A stretch of 64,000 bases of DNA. Origin: Pseudomonadota bacterium. Its GTDB lineage: Bacteria; Pseudomonadota; Gammaproteobacteria; Steroidobacterales; Steroidobacteraceae. Below, one piece after another: positions 35,033 to 43,897 of the stretch; within the stretch, counting starts at the first letter, position 1, and each line of letters starts with the position of its first letter. Position numbers and translations under genes: made by a program. A model generated the notes under the pieces. It was not told where the DNA came from, made no database searches, and saw only the letters and a list, made by a program, of their open reading frames with translations. The DNA is taken from contig JAJZDW010000006.1 in assembly GCA_021851405.1 (NCBI GenBank), positions 62,001-126,000 on the forward strand, read 5' to 3'.

Positions 35033-37630
35033 CTATTCCTCGCTGCCGCCTTGCCGGGGGAGTGTCCATTCCGGCGGTGCAGAGGTCCACACAACGTGCG
35101 GCTTGCCGTCCTGTCCGCCAGCAGCCGGCACTGAGACGGGCTCGACGTGCACCGCAGCCGGCTTCGGCTCCTCGTGCCACGTCACGACCTTCTGCTCGCG
35201 CACCGGAGCCGGGGGCGGCACACTTGGCGCCGCCTGGACTGGGGAACTCGCGAAGGTCGGCTCGGGCGGCCGGAACGAGGGAGGGGGGGACTCGAAGGCG
35301 CCGCGGGTGTCCCGCTCGGCCAGCCGCGCCTGCGGCTCATGCCGCTCGGCCGCGGCAAAGTCGGGGGAGGCCTCGCGGACGGCACCGCCTTCGTTCACGT
35401 GGCCTTCGCCCTGTGCGTTTTCACCCCGCGCCCCGCCGCCACGCCGGCCACCCCGGCGTCCGCGGCGGCGACCGCGCCGCTCGCCGCGCTCGGAGGCCGG
35501 CCGCTCGCCGCCCGCGCTGGCTGCGGGTTCGCTCGGGCCGCTGCCGCCCGTGGGTGCCGCCACCGGCGCTTCAGGCGTGCGCTGGGGGCTTAGATCGCGT
35601 TCCCGATCACGATCCCGATCGCGCGGACGTCGATCGGAACGATCGCGCCGGCCTTCGGCATTGCGACCTTCGGCGCTGCGTCCTTCAGGGTTACGACCTT
35701 CGGTGCTCCGTCCTTCGGCGTTGCGCGATTCGCCCTGCGGGCGGCGATGGCCCTCGCCGCGGTTCCCTTCACCGCGGCCGCCATCGTTGCGGCGGCCCGA
35801 ACGTCCGGAATCTCGGCGCCCGTCACGGCCGCGATCACCGCGTTCGTTGCGGCGATGCGCAGTGCGCGGTGCCGGGGCCGGAGCGGGTGGCGGCGCACTC
35901 GTCGTCGGTTCGGTCTCCGCGGCAAACAGACCCTTCAGTCGCGTCCACAGTCCCTTGGTGGGCCGGGATTCGGCCGGTGCGCTCGGCGGGACCGGGTGGG
36001 GCGCTGCGAGGGTCACCGGCGCCGGCGTGCTCGGCATGATCGGAACGACCGCAGGCGCTTCGGCCGCAGGGCGCTGGTCACGGGCGCTGGTGGGCTCGGT
36101 GAGCTCCGGCGGTGCCGGGATCAGGTAGCTCGTCTGGCGGTTCTCCGGCAACTCCATCTCGTCGTCGCGCACGCGCTTGATCGAGTACTCGGGCGTCTGG
36201 ATGTGCGGATTCGGCACGATGATCAGTTCCGCCTCGCTCTTGTCCTCGAGCGTGCGCAGCCATTCGCGCTTCTCGTTGAACAGGAACGTCGCGACGTCCA
36301 CCGGCAACTGCGTGATCACCTTGGTGGTGCGGTCCTTGCGCAGCTCCTCGCCGATCAGGCGCAGGATCGCGAGTGCCATCGACTCGACGCTGCGGATGCT
36401 GCCGATCCCGACGCAGCGCGGGCAGACGATGTGGCTCGATTCACCGAGCGAGGGACGCAGGCGCTGGCGGGACATCTCGAGCAATCCGAAGCGCGAGAGC
36501 TTGCCGATCTGAATGCGCGCACGGTCCATTTTCATCGCATCGCGCAGTCGATCCTCGACTTCGCGCTGGTTCTTGCCCGACTCCATGTCGATGAAGTCGA
36601 TGACGATCAGGCCGCCGATGTCGCGGATGCGCAGCTGTCGGGCGATCTCATCGGCCGCCTCGAGATTGGTGTTGAGCGCGGTGGTCTCGATGTCGCTGCC
36701 CTTCGTCGCGCGCGCGGAGTTGATGTCGATCGACACCAGCGCCTCGGTGTAGTCGATCACGATGCTGCCGCCGGACGGCAGCTGCACCTTGTGCGCGTAG
36801 GCCGATTCGATCTGGCTTTCGATCTGGAAGCGGGTGAACAGCGGGATGTCATCGACGTACTGCTTCAGACGGCGCTGCGCATCGGCGGGCATGAAGCGCT
36901 GCATGTACTCCTGGGCCTTCTGGAAGGCATCGTCGTCGTCGACCAGGACCTCGACGATGTCATCGGAGAGGTAATCGCGCAGCGCCCGCGTGACCGCATC
37001 GCTCTCGCGGTACACCAGGAACGGGGCCGGCTTGCCCTCGGCGGCCGCGGCGATCTGGTCCCACTGCGACTTGAGGTTATCGAGGTCCCACTGCAGCTCC
37101 TCGGCGCTGCGTCCCACCCCGGCGGTGCGCACGATCGCGCCCATTCCGTCGGGAATCTGCAGCTGGTTCATCACCTCGCGCATCTGGTCGCGGTCTTCGC
37201 CCTCGATGCGGCGCGAGACGCCGCCGGCGCGCGGGTTGTTCGGCATCAGCACCAGGAAGCGCCCGGCCAAGCTGATGAACGTGGTGAGCGCGGCGCCCTT
37301 GTTGCCGCGCTCCTCCTTCTCGACCTGAACGATGAGTTCCTGTCCCTCGAAGAGCAGTTCGCGGATGTTCATCCGCCCGCCTTGAGCCGACGGGCGGAAG
37401 TAGTCCCGGGTGACTTCCTTCAGCGGCAGAAAGCCATGCCGCGTCGCTCCGTAGTCGACGAAGCAGGCTTCCAGGGAGGGCTCGATGCGGGAGATTCGAC
37501 CTTTGTAGACGTTCGCTTTCTTTTGTTCGCGGGAGGGTATGTCGATACTGAGGTCAAAGAGCTTCTGTCCATCGACCAGCGCGACTCGCAGTTCCTCTTC
37601 CTGAGTCGCATTCACGAGCATTCTTTTCAT
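35033..37630 (-). CDS. rne: ribonuclease E
   Basis: 865-residue endoribonuclease, core of the RNA degradosome. N-terminal catalytic half: [22 protein letters not shown]1 domain ([22 protein letters not shown]), catalytic Asp residues in [13 protein letters not shown] and [11 protein letters not shown], and the zinc-link CPRC (in [11 protein letters not shown]). C-terminal half is disordered: Pro-rich, then an Arg/Gly/Glu-rich stretch with a five-fold NAEGR-type pentapeptide repeat, typical of RNA-binding scaffold regions. SD TAGGGGC precedes the ATG. Long 5' region (about 370 bp shared with rluC) is in keeping with autoregulated rne leaders. Confidence 0.95.
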   Translation of the reverse strand: MKRMLVNATQEEELRVALVDGQKLFDLSIDIPSREQKKANVYKGRISRIEPSLEACFVDYGATRHGFLPLKEVTRDYFRPSAQGGRMNIRELLFEGQELIVQVEKEERGNKGAALTTFISLAGRFLVLMPNNPRAGGVSRRIEGEDRDQMREVMNQLQIPDGMGAIVRTAGVGRSAEELQWDLDNLKSQWDQIAAAAEGKPAPFLVYRESDAVTRALRDYLSDDIVEVLVDDDDAFQKAQEYMQRFMPADAQRRLKQYVDDIPLFTRFQIESQIESAYAHKVQLPSGGSIVIDYTEALVSIDINSARATKGSDIETTALNTNLEAADEIARQLRIRDIGGLIVIDFIDMESGKNQREVEDRLRDAMKMDRARIQIGKLSRFGLLEMSRQRLRPSLGESSHIVCPRCVGIGSIRSVESMALAILRLIGEELRKDRTTKVITQLPVDVATFLFNEKREWLRTLEDKSEAELIIVPNPHIQTPEYSIKRVRDDEMELPENRQTSYLIPAPPELTEPTSARDQRPAAEAPAVVPIMPSTPAPVTLAAPHPVPPSAPAESRPTKGLWTRLKGLFAAETEPTTSAPPPAPAPAPRTAHRRNERGDRGRDGRRDSGRSGRRNDGGRGEGNRGEGHRRPQGESRNAEGRSTEGRNPEGRSAEGRNAEGRRDRSDRRPRDRDRDRERDLSPQRTPEAPVAAPTGGSGPSEPAASAGGERPASERGERRGRRRGRRGGRRGGGARGENAQGEGHVNEGGAVREASPDFAAAERHEPQARLAERDTRGAFESPPPSFRPPEPTFASSPVQAAPSVPPPAPVREQKVVTWHEEPKPAAVHVEPVSVPAAGGQDGKPHVVWTSAPPEWTLPRQGGSEE
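35652..35726 (-). repeat. five 15-bp tandem repeats inside rne
   Basis: Five consecutive 15-bp units of the form CCTTCGGCnnTGCGn (plus-strand sense), coding on the minus strand for (N/S)(A/T/P)EGR pentapeptides. In-frame copy number changes would alter the disordered arm of RNase E without a frameshift. Confidence 0.85.
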
Positions 37631-38003
37631 GTGCCCCTACTGTTGTACGGTGAGGGGCCGGCAAGCACACGGGAGGCCGCAGCGCGCGAGCGCCGCAGCG
37701 GCGAAGATTTCTGCGACTCGGCGCGTGAGCTCGAGTCTCTCTCATCACGATGCACGCCACGTCATAGGCGGGTGCCGGAAATCCTTCGACGGTCTCAACC
37801 GGAGTCGCCTCGCGCGGAACCTGTTTCAGCGGTTCTACGCCCGGGGCGTTCTTGTCGGCCCGATACGATGGCCTCTCTCATGGAGGTCCAACTAACATGC
37901 GGCGGGGGTACCCGCCAACCATTGGTGCGCCCGCGCAGCGGACGGCCGGCGGAGTATACTGCAACGATTGCTGTAGAAACAGTGTCTTACGCGGAAGAGT
38001 GCG
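37631..38003. promoter_or_regulatory. divergent rne/rluC intergenic region
   Basis: 373 bp without a gene. It must carry promoters for both genes. An AGTATACT palindrome at 37953-37960 contains a TATACT box on each strand; it is 44 bp from the rluC start, and 323 bp from rne, which would give rne a long leader as in other bacteria. -35 matches on both sides are weak. Further downstream CTGT-AGAA-ACAG (37971-37982) could form a small stem in the rluC leader. Confidence 0.4.
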
Positions 38004-38987
38004 GTGGCCGAGACGAATGTGACCGAGGGGCGCACCGCCGTGCGCTATTTGGACGTGGGCGCGGACGAGGCCGGACAGCGGCTCGACCGCTTTCTCGCCC
38101 AGCATCTGCCGGGGGTGCCGCACACGCGCCTGTTCCGCATCATCCGCAAGGGCGAGGTGCGATTGAACGGCCGGCGGACCACTCCGGAGGCGCGGCTGGC
38201 CGTGAGCGACCGGATCCGGGTGCCGCCGCTGCGCATCGAGGCGCCCGGGGCGGCGGCGGCGCGGCGGGGCCCGTCGGCGGATCTGATCGAGACGGTTCGC
38301 CGCGCCATCATCCACGAGGATGCGCGGCTGCTGGTGATCGACAAGCCGGCCGGCATTGCCGTGCACGGGGGCAGCGGGATCGAGTTCGGCCTGATCGAGG
38401 CGCTGCGCGCGCTGCGCCCGGAGGAGTCACTGGAGCTGGTGCACCGGCTCGACCGCGACACCAGCGGCTGTCTGCTCGTGGCGCGCACGCCGGCGGCCCT
38501 GCGCGCCGCGCATGCGGTGCTGCGCGAAGGGGTGAGCGACAAGCGCTACCTGGCGCTGGTGTGCGGGCGCTGGGAACTCGGGCGCAAGCGGATCGACGTG
38601 CCGCTGCACACCGAGACTCGGGTGAGCGGGGAGCGGACGGTGCGGGTGGGGGCCGGCGGCAAGCCCTCGGTGAGTGACTTCCGGCCGGTGCAGATCTTCG
38701 GGCGGCGCAGCCTCGGGGCGTCAATCGCCAGTCTGCTCGAGGTGACGCTGCATACCGGGCGGACGCACCAGATCCGGGTGCATGCGGCGTACGCAGGGCA
38801 CCCGGTGGCCGGCGATCCCAAGTACGGCGATGAGGCCAGCAACGCCGCACTGCGCGAACGGGGTCTGAACCGGATGTTCCTGCACGCTCACAGCATGAGC
38901 TTCGAGTGGCCGGATGGGACGACCTTCAGTGCCAATGCGCCGTTGCCGCCGGAGCTCTCCGCGGTGCTCGGTCGGCTCGAGCGCTGA
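38004..38987 (+). CDS. rluC: 23S rRNA pseudouridine synthase RluC
   Basis: 327 residues. N-terminal S4 RNA-binding domain (GQRLDRFLAQHLPGVPHTRLFRIIRKGEVRLNG condensed motif) and RluA-type catalytic domain with the nucleophile Asp in HRLDRDTSG near residue 149, plus the HTGRTHQIRVHAAYAGHPVAGD tail motif. Modifies 23S rRNA at the positions served by E. coli RluC (955, 2504, 2580). GTG start preceded by GGAAGAG. Divergent from rne, the classic rne-rluC pair. Confidence 0.93.
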   Translation: MAETNVTEGRTAVRYLDVGADEAGQRLDRFLAQHLPGVPHTRLFRIIRKGEVRLNGRRTTPEARLAVSDRIRVPPLRIEAPGAAAARRGPSADLIETVRRAIIHEDARLLVIDKPAGIAVHGGSGIEFGLIEALRALRPEESLELVHRLDRDTSGCLLVARTPAALRAAHAVLREGVSDKRYLALVCGRWELGRKRIDVPLHTETRVSGERTVRVGAGGKPSVSDFRPVQIFGRRSLGASIASLLEVTLHTGRTHQIRVHAAYAGHPVAGDPKYGDEASNAALRERGLNRMFLHAHSMSFEWPDGTTFSANAPLPPELSAVLGRLER

Positions 38988-39004
38988 GGCCCGCGCCGGC
39001 GGGC

Positions 39005-39583
39005 CTAGGGCACCGGGCAGCCGGCGGTGCGCAGAGCCTCGGCCAGCCAGATCAACGGCAGCCCGATCAGCGCGGTGGGATCGATGCTCTCGATGCGCTC
39101 GAACAGCGCGATGCCGAGCCCCTCGGCGCGAAACCCACCGGCGCAGTCGAAGGGCTGCTCGGCGGCGACGTAGCGCTCGATCTGCTCTGGACTGAGGGTG
39201 CGGAACGCGACGGTGGTGGTGTCGAGGTGCACCTGGCGGACCGTACCGCCGGCCCCGAGCAGGGCGCAGCCGGTGAAAAAGCGCACCCGTGCGCCGCTTG
39301 CGGCCGTGAGCTGCGCGCGGCAGCGGGCGGCATCGCCGGGCTTGTCGAGCACCTCGGCCTCGAGTGCGGCCACCTGGTCGCTGCCGATGACGAGCGCCTG
39401 CGGAAAGCGGTCGGCGACCGCCTGCGCCTTGGCGAGGGCGAGCCGTGCGGCCCGATCGGCCGGCAACTCCCCGGGAACGTACGTCTCCGGGTCGCCCGGG
39501 GCGACGGCGGTGAAGGGGTGTTGCAGCCGCTCGAGCAGCGCGCGGCGGTAGACGGAGGTCGAGGCAAGGATCAGTTCAGGCAT
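39005..39583 (-). CDS. maf: Maf-family nucleoside triphosphate pyrophosphatase (YceF type)
   Basis: 192 residues. Opening LILASTSVYRRALLERL and the GSDQVAALEAEVLDKPGD stretch identify the Maf/YceF type, which hydrolyses modified nucleotides such as m7GTP. Located between rluC and yceD, as yceF is in E. coli; convergent with rluC (17 bp apart). Confidence 0.93.
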   Translation of the reverse strand: MPELILASTSVYRRALLERLQHPFTAVAPGDPETYVPGELPADRAARLALAKAQAVADRFPQALVIGSDQVAALEAEVLDKPGDAARCRAQLTAASGARVRFFTGCALLGAGGTVRQVHLDTTTVAFRTLSPEQIERYVAAEQPFDCAGGFRAEGLGIALFERIESIDPTALIGLPLIWLAEALRTAGCPVP

Positions 39584-39643
39584 GGTGCGGGACGTCGGGC
39601 CGATTCGGCTCTCGGAAACAATGACTTAAGGATCCAGCGGCTT

Positions 39644-39672
39644 TTGACTTGCCGGGACCTGATACCTATTAT
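39644..39672 (+). promoter_or_regulatory. sigma70 promoter of yceD-rpmF-plsX-fabH
   Basis: TTGACT at 39644-39649, 17-bp spacer, TATTAT at 39667-39672. Only nine bases separate the -10 box from the yceD ATG, so the transcript would begin at or within three bases of the start codon. Confidence 0.65.
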
Positions 39673-39681
39673 ACGCGCCCC

Positions 39682-40200
39682 ATGTCGCAACCCTGGTCCA
39701 CGCCGCTCGAGGTCGACCGGCTGTCCCGCGGGGCGGCTGCGCTCGATTTCGATGTGGAATTAGCGCAGTTGCCGCGGCTGAGTTCGCGCGTCGAACTGAC
39801 CGGTGGCGCCGTGCGTGGCACCGTGCGATTCGGACGCGACTCGGGTCGGGCGGTGGCCGACGTGACGCTCGAGGGCGCTGCGCGGCTGACGTGCCAGCGC
39901 TGCATGCAGCCTATGACGTTGCCTTTGAGCGGGCACGTGAAGGTCGCGCTGCTCGCGAGCGCGGCCGAGGCGAGCACGCTCGAGGATGCGCTCGAACCGA
40001 TGCTGGCGCCCGAGGGCCGCATCAGCGTGGCCGAGTTGATTGAGGAGGAAGTGCTGCTCAGTCTGCCGATCGTGCCGATGCACGAGGAGGGCGGGCAGTG
40101 TCCGTCGCCCGGGGCGCACAGCGCCGCGAGCGATGCGCCGACCGATGCGGTGACGCAGCGGCCGTTTGCGCGTCTGGGTGAGTTGTTGAATCAGAAGTGA
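39682..40200 (+). CDS. yceD: YceD/DUF177 family protein
   Basis: 172 residues; CxxC pair in LTCQRCMQPM near residue 74 and the C-terminal PIVPMHEE block are YceD hallmarks. The family is linked to 23S rRNA accumulation in E. coli and is nearly always directly upstream of rpmF, as here. The start at 39682 is the only ATG before the conserved domain (ORF track begins at 39649 inside the promoter). No Shine-Dalgarno sequence; probably a leaderless message. Confidence 0.92.
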   Translation: MSQPWSTPLEVDRLSRGAAALDFDVELAQLPRLSSRVELTGGAVRGTVRFGRDSGRAVADVTLEGAARLTCQRCMQPMTLPLSGHVKVALLASAAEASTLEDALEPMLAPEGRISVAELIEEEVLLSLPIVPMHEEGGQCPSPGAHSAASDAPTDAVTQRPFARLGELLNQK

Positions 40201-40230
40201 GTTTCCGCGCCTTGTGCGCATGAGGACATT

Positions 40231-40422
40231 ATGGCCGTTCAGAAAAGCCGCAAGACCCCTTCCAAGCGCGGCATGCACCGTTCCCACGACGCACTCTCCG
40301 CGCCGGCGCTCTCGACCGACCCGCAGTCGGGCGAGACTCATCTGCGTCATCGCATCACTCCGGACGGTTTCTACCGCGGCCGGCGCGTGATCGAGAAGCC
40401 TGCCGACGCCGACCAGGAATAA
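40231..40422 (+). CDS. rpmF: 50S ribosomal protein L32
   Basis: 63 residues beginning [22 protein letters not shown], the invariant L32 opening. It lacks zinc-binding cysteines, as in the C-minus form. A clear GAGGA site lies 6 bases before the ATG. Co-transcribed with yceD and the fatty-acid genes plsX and fabH. Confidence 0.97.
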   Translation: MAVQKSRKTPSKRGMHRSHDALSAPALSTDPQSGETHLRHRITPDGFYRGRRVIEKPADADQE

Positions 40423-40431
40423 CGCGAACGC

Positions 40432-41460
40432 GTGCCTGTGTTGCCGGTCGCCATCGATGTGATGAGCGGCGATCGCCAGCCGCGCGAGTACATCGCTGGG
40501 GCGCTCGCGGCGCTCGTCGAACAGGCGGACCTCACGGTGCTGCTGGTCGGGGAGCGCACGCTCATTGAGGCGGCGCTCGCCGGGCAGCCGACGGCGCTGC
40601 GCGAGCGCATCGAGATCGTGCCGGCCTCGCAGGTGGTCGACATGGACGAGTCGCCGCGCGCAGCGGTGCGGCATAAGAAAGACTCCTCCATGCGCGTGGC
40701 GGTCGAGCTCGTCAAGAGCGCGCGGGCGGCCGCGTGCGTCAGCGCCGGCAACACCGGTGCGCTCACTGCGATCGCCCACTTCGTGCTGAAGACGCTGCCC
40801 GGCGTCGAGCGCGCCGCCATCATCTCGGCCATTCCGGCCGCGCACGGCCACACCCAGATGCTCGATTTGGGCGCCAACGCCAAGGCGACCGCCGAGCAGC
40901 TGCGTCAGTTCGCCACCATGGGCGCGATCATCGCGCGCGACATCTACGGACTGACCGAGCCGCGCATCGGGCTGCTCAATATCGGCGAAGAGGACATGAA
41001 GGGACACGAGCTCGTGCAGGATGCGCACGCACTGCTCGGGACGAGCGGTCTGAACTACGTGGGCTTCGTCGAAGGCAATGACATCTTCTCCGGCGACGTC
41101 GACGTGGTGGTGACCGACGGATTCACCGGCAACGTGGCGCTGAAGACCATGGAGGGAGTGGCGGCGCTCATCGGGGCGCGTCTGCGCGAGGAGTTCAACG
41201 CGTCCTGGCTCGATCGGCTCGCCGGTCTTGCCGCGCGCGCGGTGCTGCGGCGCGCCGCCGCCAGTCTCGATCCGCGCCGCTACAACGGTGCGTGCATGGT
41301 CGGGCTGGGCGGGATCGTGGTAAAAAGCCACGGTCGGGCGGACGCGATGGCTTTCGGGAGAGCCGTGATCACCGCGGCGCGCGCGGCGCGTCAGGGATTG
41401 ACCGAGCACATTGCCCAGGCGCTGGCTGCGCCGCAACCCATCGGGAGTTCGACGTCTTGA
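40432..41460 (+). CDS. plsX: phosphate acyltransferase PlsX
   Basis: Makes acyl-phosphate from acyl-ACP for phospholipid synthesis. IAIDVMSGD-like opening (VAIDVMSGDRQPREYIAGA), then VSAGNTGALTAIAHFVLKTLPGV, DLGANAKATAEQLRQFATMG, TGNVALKTMEGVA are all PlsX motifs. The family's usual opening 'DAMGGD' reads DVMSGD here. GTG start at 40432; 342 residues. Ends overlapping the fabH start (TTGA). Confidence 0.94.
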   Translation: MPVLPVAIDVMSGDRQPREYIAGALAALVEQADLTVLLVGERTLIEAALAGQPTALRERIEIVPASQVVDMDESPRAAVRHKKDSSMRVAVELVKSARAAACVSAGNTGALTAIAHFVLKTLPGVERAAIISAIPAAHGHTQMLDLGANAKATAEQLRQFATMGAIIARDIYGLTEPRIGLLNIGEEDMKGHELVQDAHALLGTSGLNYVGFVEGNDIFSGDVDVVVTDGFTGNVALKTMEGVAALIGARLREEFNASWLDRLAGLAARAVLRRAAASLDPRRYNGACMVGLGGIVVKSHGRADAMAFGRAVITAARAARQGLTEHIAQALAAPQPIGSSTS

Positions 41461-42410
41461 TCTATTCGCGTATCGCCGGGACGGGTTCCTACCTGCCCGA
41501 GAAGATTCTGACCAATGCCGATCTCGAAAAGATGGTGGATACCACGGATGAGTGGATCCGGGAGCGGACCGGGATCGAGCGACGGCACATCGCCGCCGAA
41601 GGCGAGACCACGGTCGATCTGGCCGAGCGAGCGGTGCGCGCCGCACTCGATGCCGCCGGATGCAGGCCGGAGGATGTCGATTTCATTGCGTTCGGCACCA
41701 CCACGCCGGACCTGTGGTTTCCGAACTGCGGCGTGCTGTTGCAGGCGCGGCTCGGGTGTCGCGGCGTGCCGGCGTTCAGCGTCGAGACCGCCTGCAGCGG
41801 CTTCATGTACGCGCTGGCGATGGCCGATAAGTTCGTGCGCGCCGGGGAGGCGCGCCGCGCACTCGCGATCGGTGCCGAGACGCTCTCGCGCATCACTGAC
41901 TGGACGGACCGCTCCACCGCGGTGTTGTTCGCCGATGGCGCCGGCGCGGTGCTGCTCGAGCCGGCGACGGAACCGGGCATTCTCTCGACCCATCTGCATG
42001 CCGACGGGACGTACAAGGACATGCTCTACAGCGGCGGTGGCACCGATGCGAGGAAGACGCGTCGCGCGATCACGATGACCGGCAATGAGGTGTTCAAGGT
42101 TGCCGTCAGCACCCTCAGCAAGTCGATCGACGAGGCGCTCGCGGCCAATCATCTGGAGCGTTCCGCGCTCGACTGGCTGGTGCCGCACCAGGCGAACCTG
42201 CGCATCATTCAGGCGACTGCACGCAAGCTCGACCTGCCGATGGAGCGGGTGATCACCACGGTGCAGGACCACGGCAATACGTCGGCAGCCTCCGTGCCGC
42301 TGGCACTTGATTACGGGGTGCGCTCGGGCAAGATCCAGCGCGGCCAGTTGATGCTGCTCGAGGCCTTTGGCGGCGGATTCACCTGGGGCTCGGCGCTGAT
42401 CCGCTATTGA
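41457..42410 (+). CDS. fabH: beta-ketoacyl-ACP synthase III
   Basis: 317 residues. Condenses acetyl-CoA with malonyl-ACP to start fatty acid synthesis. Catalytic triad Cys113 in ETACSGF, His in VPHQAN and Asn in DHGNTSAAS. Start is TTG at 41457, overlapping the plsX stop (TTGA), because FabH proteins begin IYSRIxGTGSYLPEK; the ORF-track start lies inside plsX. In most gammaproteobacteria fabD, fabG and acpP follow; here degraded mobile-element sequence follows instead. Confidence 0.94.
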   Translation: MIYSRIAGTGSYLPEKILTNADLEKMVDTTDEWIRERTGIERRHIAAEGETTVDLAERAVRAALDAAGCRPEDVDFIAFGTTTPDLWFPNCGVLLQARLGCRGVPAFSVETACSGFMYALAMADKFVRAGEARRALAIGAETLSRITDWTDRSTAVLFADGAGAVLLEPATEPGILSTHLHADGTYKDMLYSGGGTDARKTRRAITMTGNEVFKVAVSTLSKSIDEALAANHLERSALDWLVPHQANLRIIQATARKLDLPMERVITTVQDHGNTSAASVPLALDYGVRSGKIQRGQLMLLEAFGGGFTWGSALIRY

Positions 42411-42695
42411 GGCGAATTCGGACCTCGGGACGAAGGGTGTTACTACGCAGAGGCCCAAGCAAGCGAGGAACGCGTGCCTCGCAGCGGTGGGCTGAGGGGC
42501 CGAGCTCAACGGATGGGCGCTGGGCGCGGGCCTGCGAATGGTTTTCACGAGCCCGCCATGCAGAGCACCACTCCATACGCCGCGTTTCTTTTAGGCTCGA
42601 GGTCAGGTGACCCGCAGCCTCTCCCGCCTCACACGAGCACCAGAAGTCCAGCGCAACGTCCTCGCAGTAGAGAAAATGCCTGAACATCAGGTTCC
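42411..42695. other. non-coding stretch between fabH and the ISL3 remnant
   Basis: About 285 bp with no supportable gene or repeat. Composition is less GC-skewed by codon position than the flanks. It may be the downstream end of the inserted element. Confidence 0.4.
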
Positions 42696-42869
42696 TCAGC
42701 AGAATCTGCGGGTGAGTTCGGGCTCGGGTCGCGCGCCAAGTGATACAACATGATTTTTTATCGCTCGGTAGGTTCGAAAGCCGTAGGATCTTCTGAGATT
42801 CGCACTCAACCGGGTGTTCAATCCCTCGACGGCGCCGAGGGAGACCTGTTCGCGAGCCTCGAACCCGTT
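42696..42869 (-). pseudogene. C-terminal fragment of an ISL3-family transposase
   Basis: The minus strand reads, without a break for 58 codons to a TGA, a peptide with GAVEGLN, SYGFRTYRAIK and PEPELTRRFC, the last part of the DDE domain of ISL3-type transposases (the Glu of AVEGLN is the third acidic residue of the triad). The rest of the gene is missing upstream, so this is a dead remnant. The ORF track does not list this frame. Confidence 0.75.
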
Positions 42870-43008
42870 GCGAGGCGCACAAGCTGATCGCGGACATCAA
42901 CGAGGCGCGTGAACTCGCAGAGCTCCGCAAGCACCGCGCGCAGCGTGCCGCCGCCGAGCTCCTGGGCATTGACGATCTCTTCCGGCGCCGACTCGCGCAA
43001 ACGCGGGC

Positions 43009-43230
43009 GACGAGTGGGCCGAGGTGCTGATGAGCCGCTGCGAGAGGTCCTCCACGGTGTTGACGTCGAACCGCCCGGTGGAAGACTCACCGACGCTCCT
43101 CGGAGACGTCGTGGTGGTCACTCCGCTCCTCGATCGACTGATGCATCGCGGCACTCTGCTGAAGTTCGACGGCAAGTGCGGGCGGCTGAAGGAAGCGGCC
43201 GAGCGGGTGGCCAAGCGGGCCGCCGCCGGG
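43009..43230 (+). pseudogene. C-terminal fragment of an IS21-type IstB ATPase
   Basis: One frame reads DEWAEVLMSRCERSSTVLTSNR, then LLGDVVVVTPLLDRLMHRG and a K-rich end, which is the last third of IstB helper proteins: sensor-like STVLTSNRP followed by the TPLLDRLMH stretch. Walker A and B regions are absent. About 140 bp to its left (42870-43008) encodes an unassigned stretch (EARELAELRKHRAQRA). Remnant only. Confidence 0.7.
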
Positions 43231-43303
43231 TACTCAACCCGGCCTCTCGCCGCGGTCACGTGGGGGATTTTGACCTGGCCACGGGTGGGGGAATGTGAGG
43301 TGG

Positions 43304-43692
43304 CCGCCAGGGGGCTGGTATCGGGAATTGTTCGGGCCCCCGGTGGCGGCCGGTCTCCTGAACGGCGCCGATCTCGCCGGGTACCGCGCAGGACAGGTGT
43401 TCATCCGGCGCTCGATGCACGTGCCTCCACCGGTCGAGGCGGTGCGCGTCGTCCTCGGCGACTTCTTCTTCGTCTACGTGCATCCGTACCTGGATGGCAA
43501 CGGTCGCATGGGCCGATTCCTGATGACTGGCGTCCGGCGGCTGGCCATGGACCGTCGTAACGGTGGAGACGCGCGACGCATGCCTGGCGGCGCTCGAAGA
43601 GGCGAGCGTGCGCCAGGACATCGTCCCGTTCACGCGCTTCCTCGCCGAGAGCGCGACCGCATCGGCGCGTCTGCATCGCGCAAGACGAAATA
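43304..43692 (+). pseudogene. frameshifted Fic-domain gene
   Basis: Frame one (from about 43304) reads LFGPPVAAGLLNGADLAGYR, FIRRSMHVPP, and an intact Fic motif HPYLDGNGRMGR at 43481-43516. After RFLM the homology continues in another frame from about 43539: WPWTVVTVETRDACLAALEEAS, IVPFTRFLAESATA. A net +1 shift near 43525-43540 therefore breaks the gene, and the N-terminal part is missing. Fic proteins AMPylate or otherwise modify targets; this copy should be inactive. Confidence 0.8.
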
Positions 43693-43846
43693 ATCGCCGC
43701 GGGTACCTCACCGAGCAGGGTTTGACGGCGGATTCAGGCAGGTCCGTTGAACGGTTGAAAGCCAGAAACGGTACTGTCGCTCGCGAGCGTCTTGCTAAGC
43801 CATTGATAAATAACCAAATTGGCCATCTGCGTCGTAACGCCCGACG

Positions 43847-43874
43847 AAAAAAAAACGCCGCGCAAAGCGCGGCG
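43847..43874 (-). terminator. intrinsic terminator of the Lpp-like gene
   Basis: Minus strand: CGCCGCGC-TTT-GCGCGGCG followed by nine T. It begins 23 bp past the stop codon of the gene at 43898-44227. Confidence 0.9.
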
Positions 43875-43897
43875 TCTTCGTAGGAGCGCTGTCGCTC

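Noticed and set aside
37971-37982. CTGT-AGAA-ACAG as a LexA site before rluC
   Set aside because: Spacing between half-sites is 4, not 8; it fits a small stem instead.
35747-38677. 976-codon plus-strand ORF opposite rne and through rluC
   Set aside because: Shadow of rne; crosses the divergent promoter region and the rluC gene in a wrong frame.
42870-43008. plus-strand stretch reading EARELAELRKHRAQRAAAELL
   Set aside because: Looks protein-like but belongs to no family I can name and lies between two IS remnants; left unassigned rather than called a gene.
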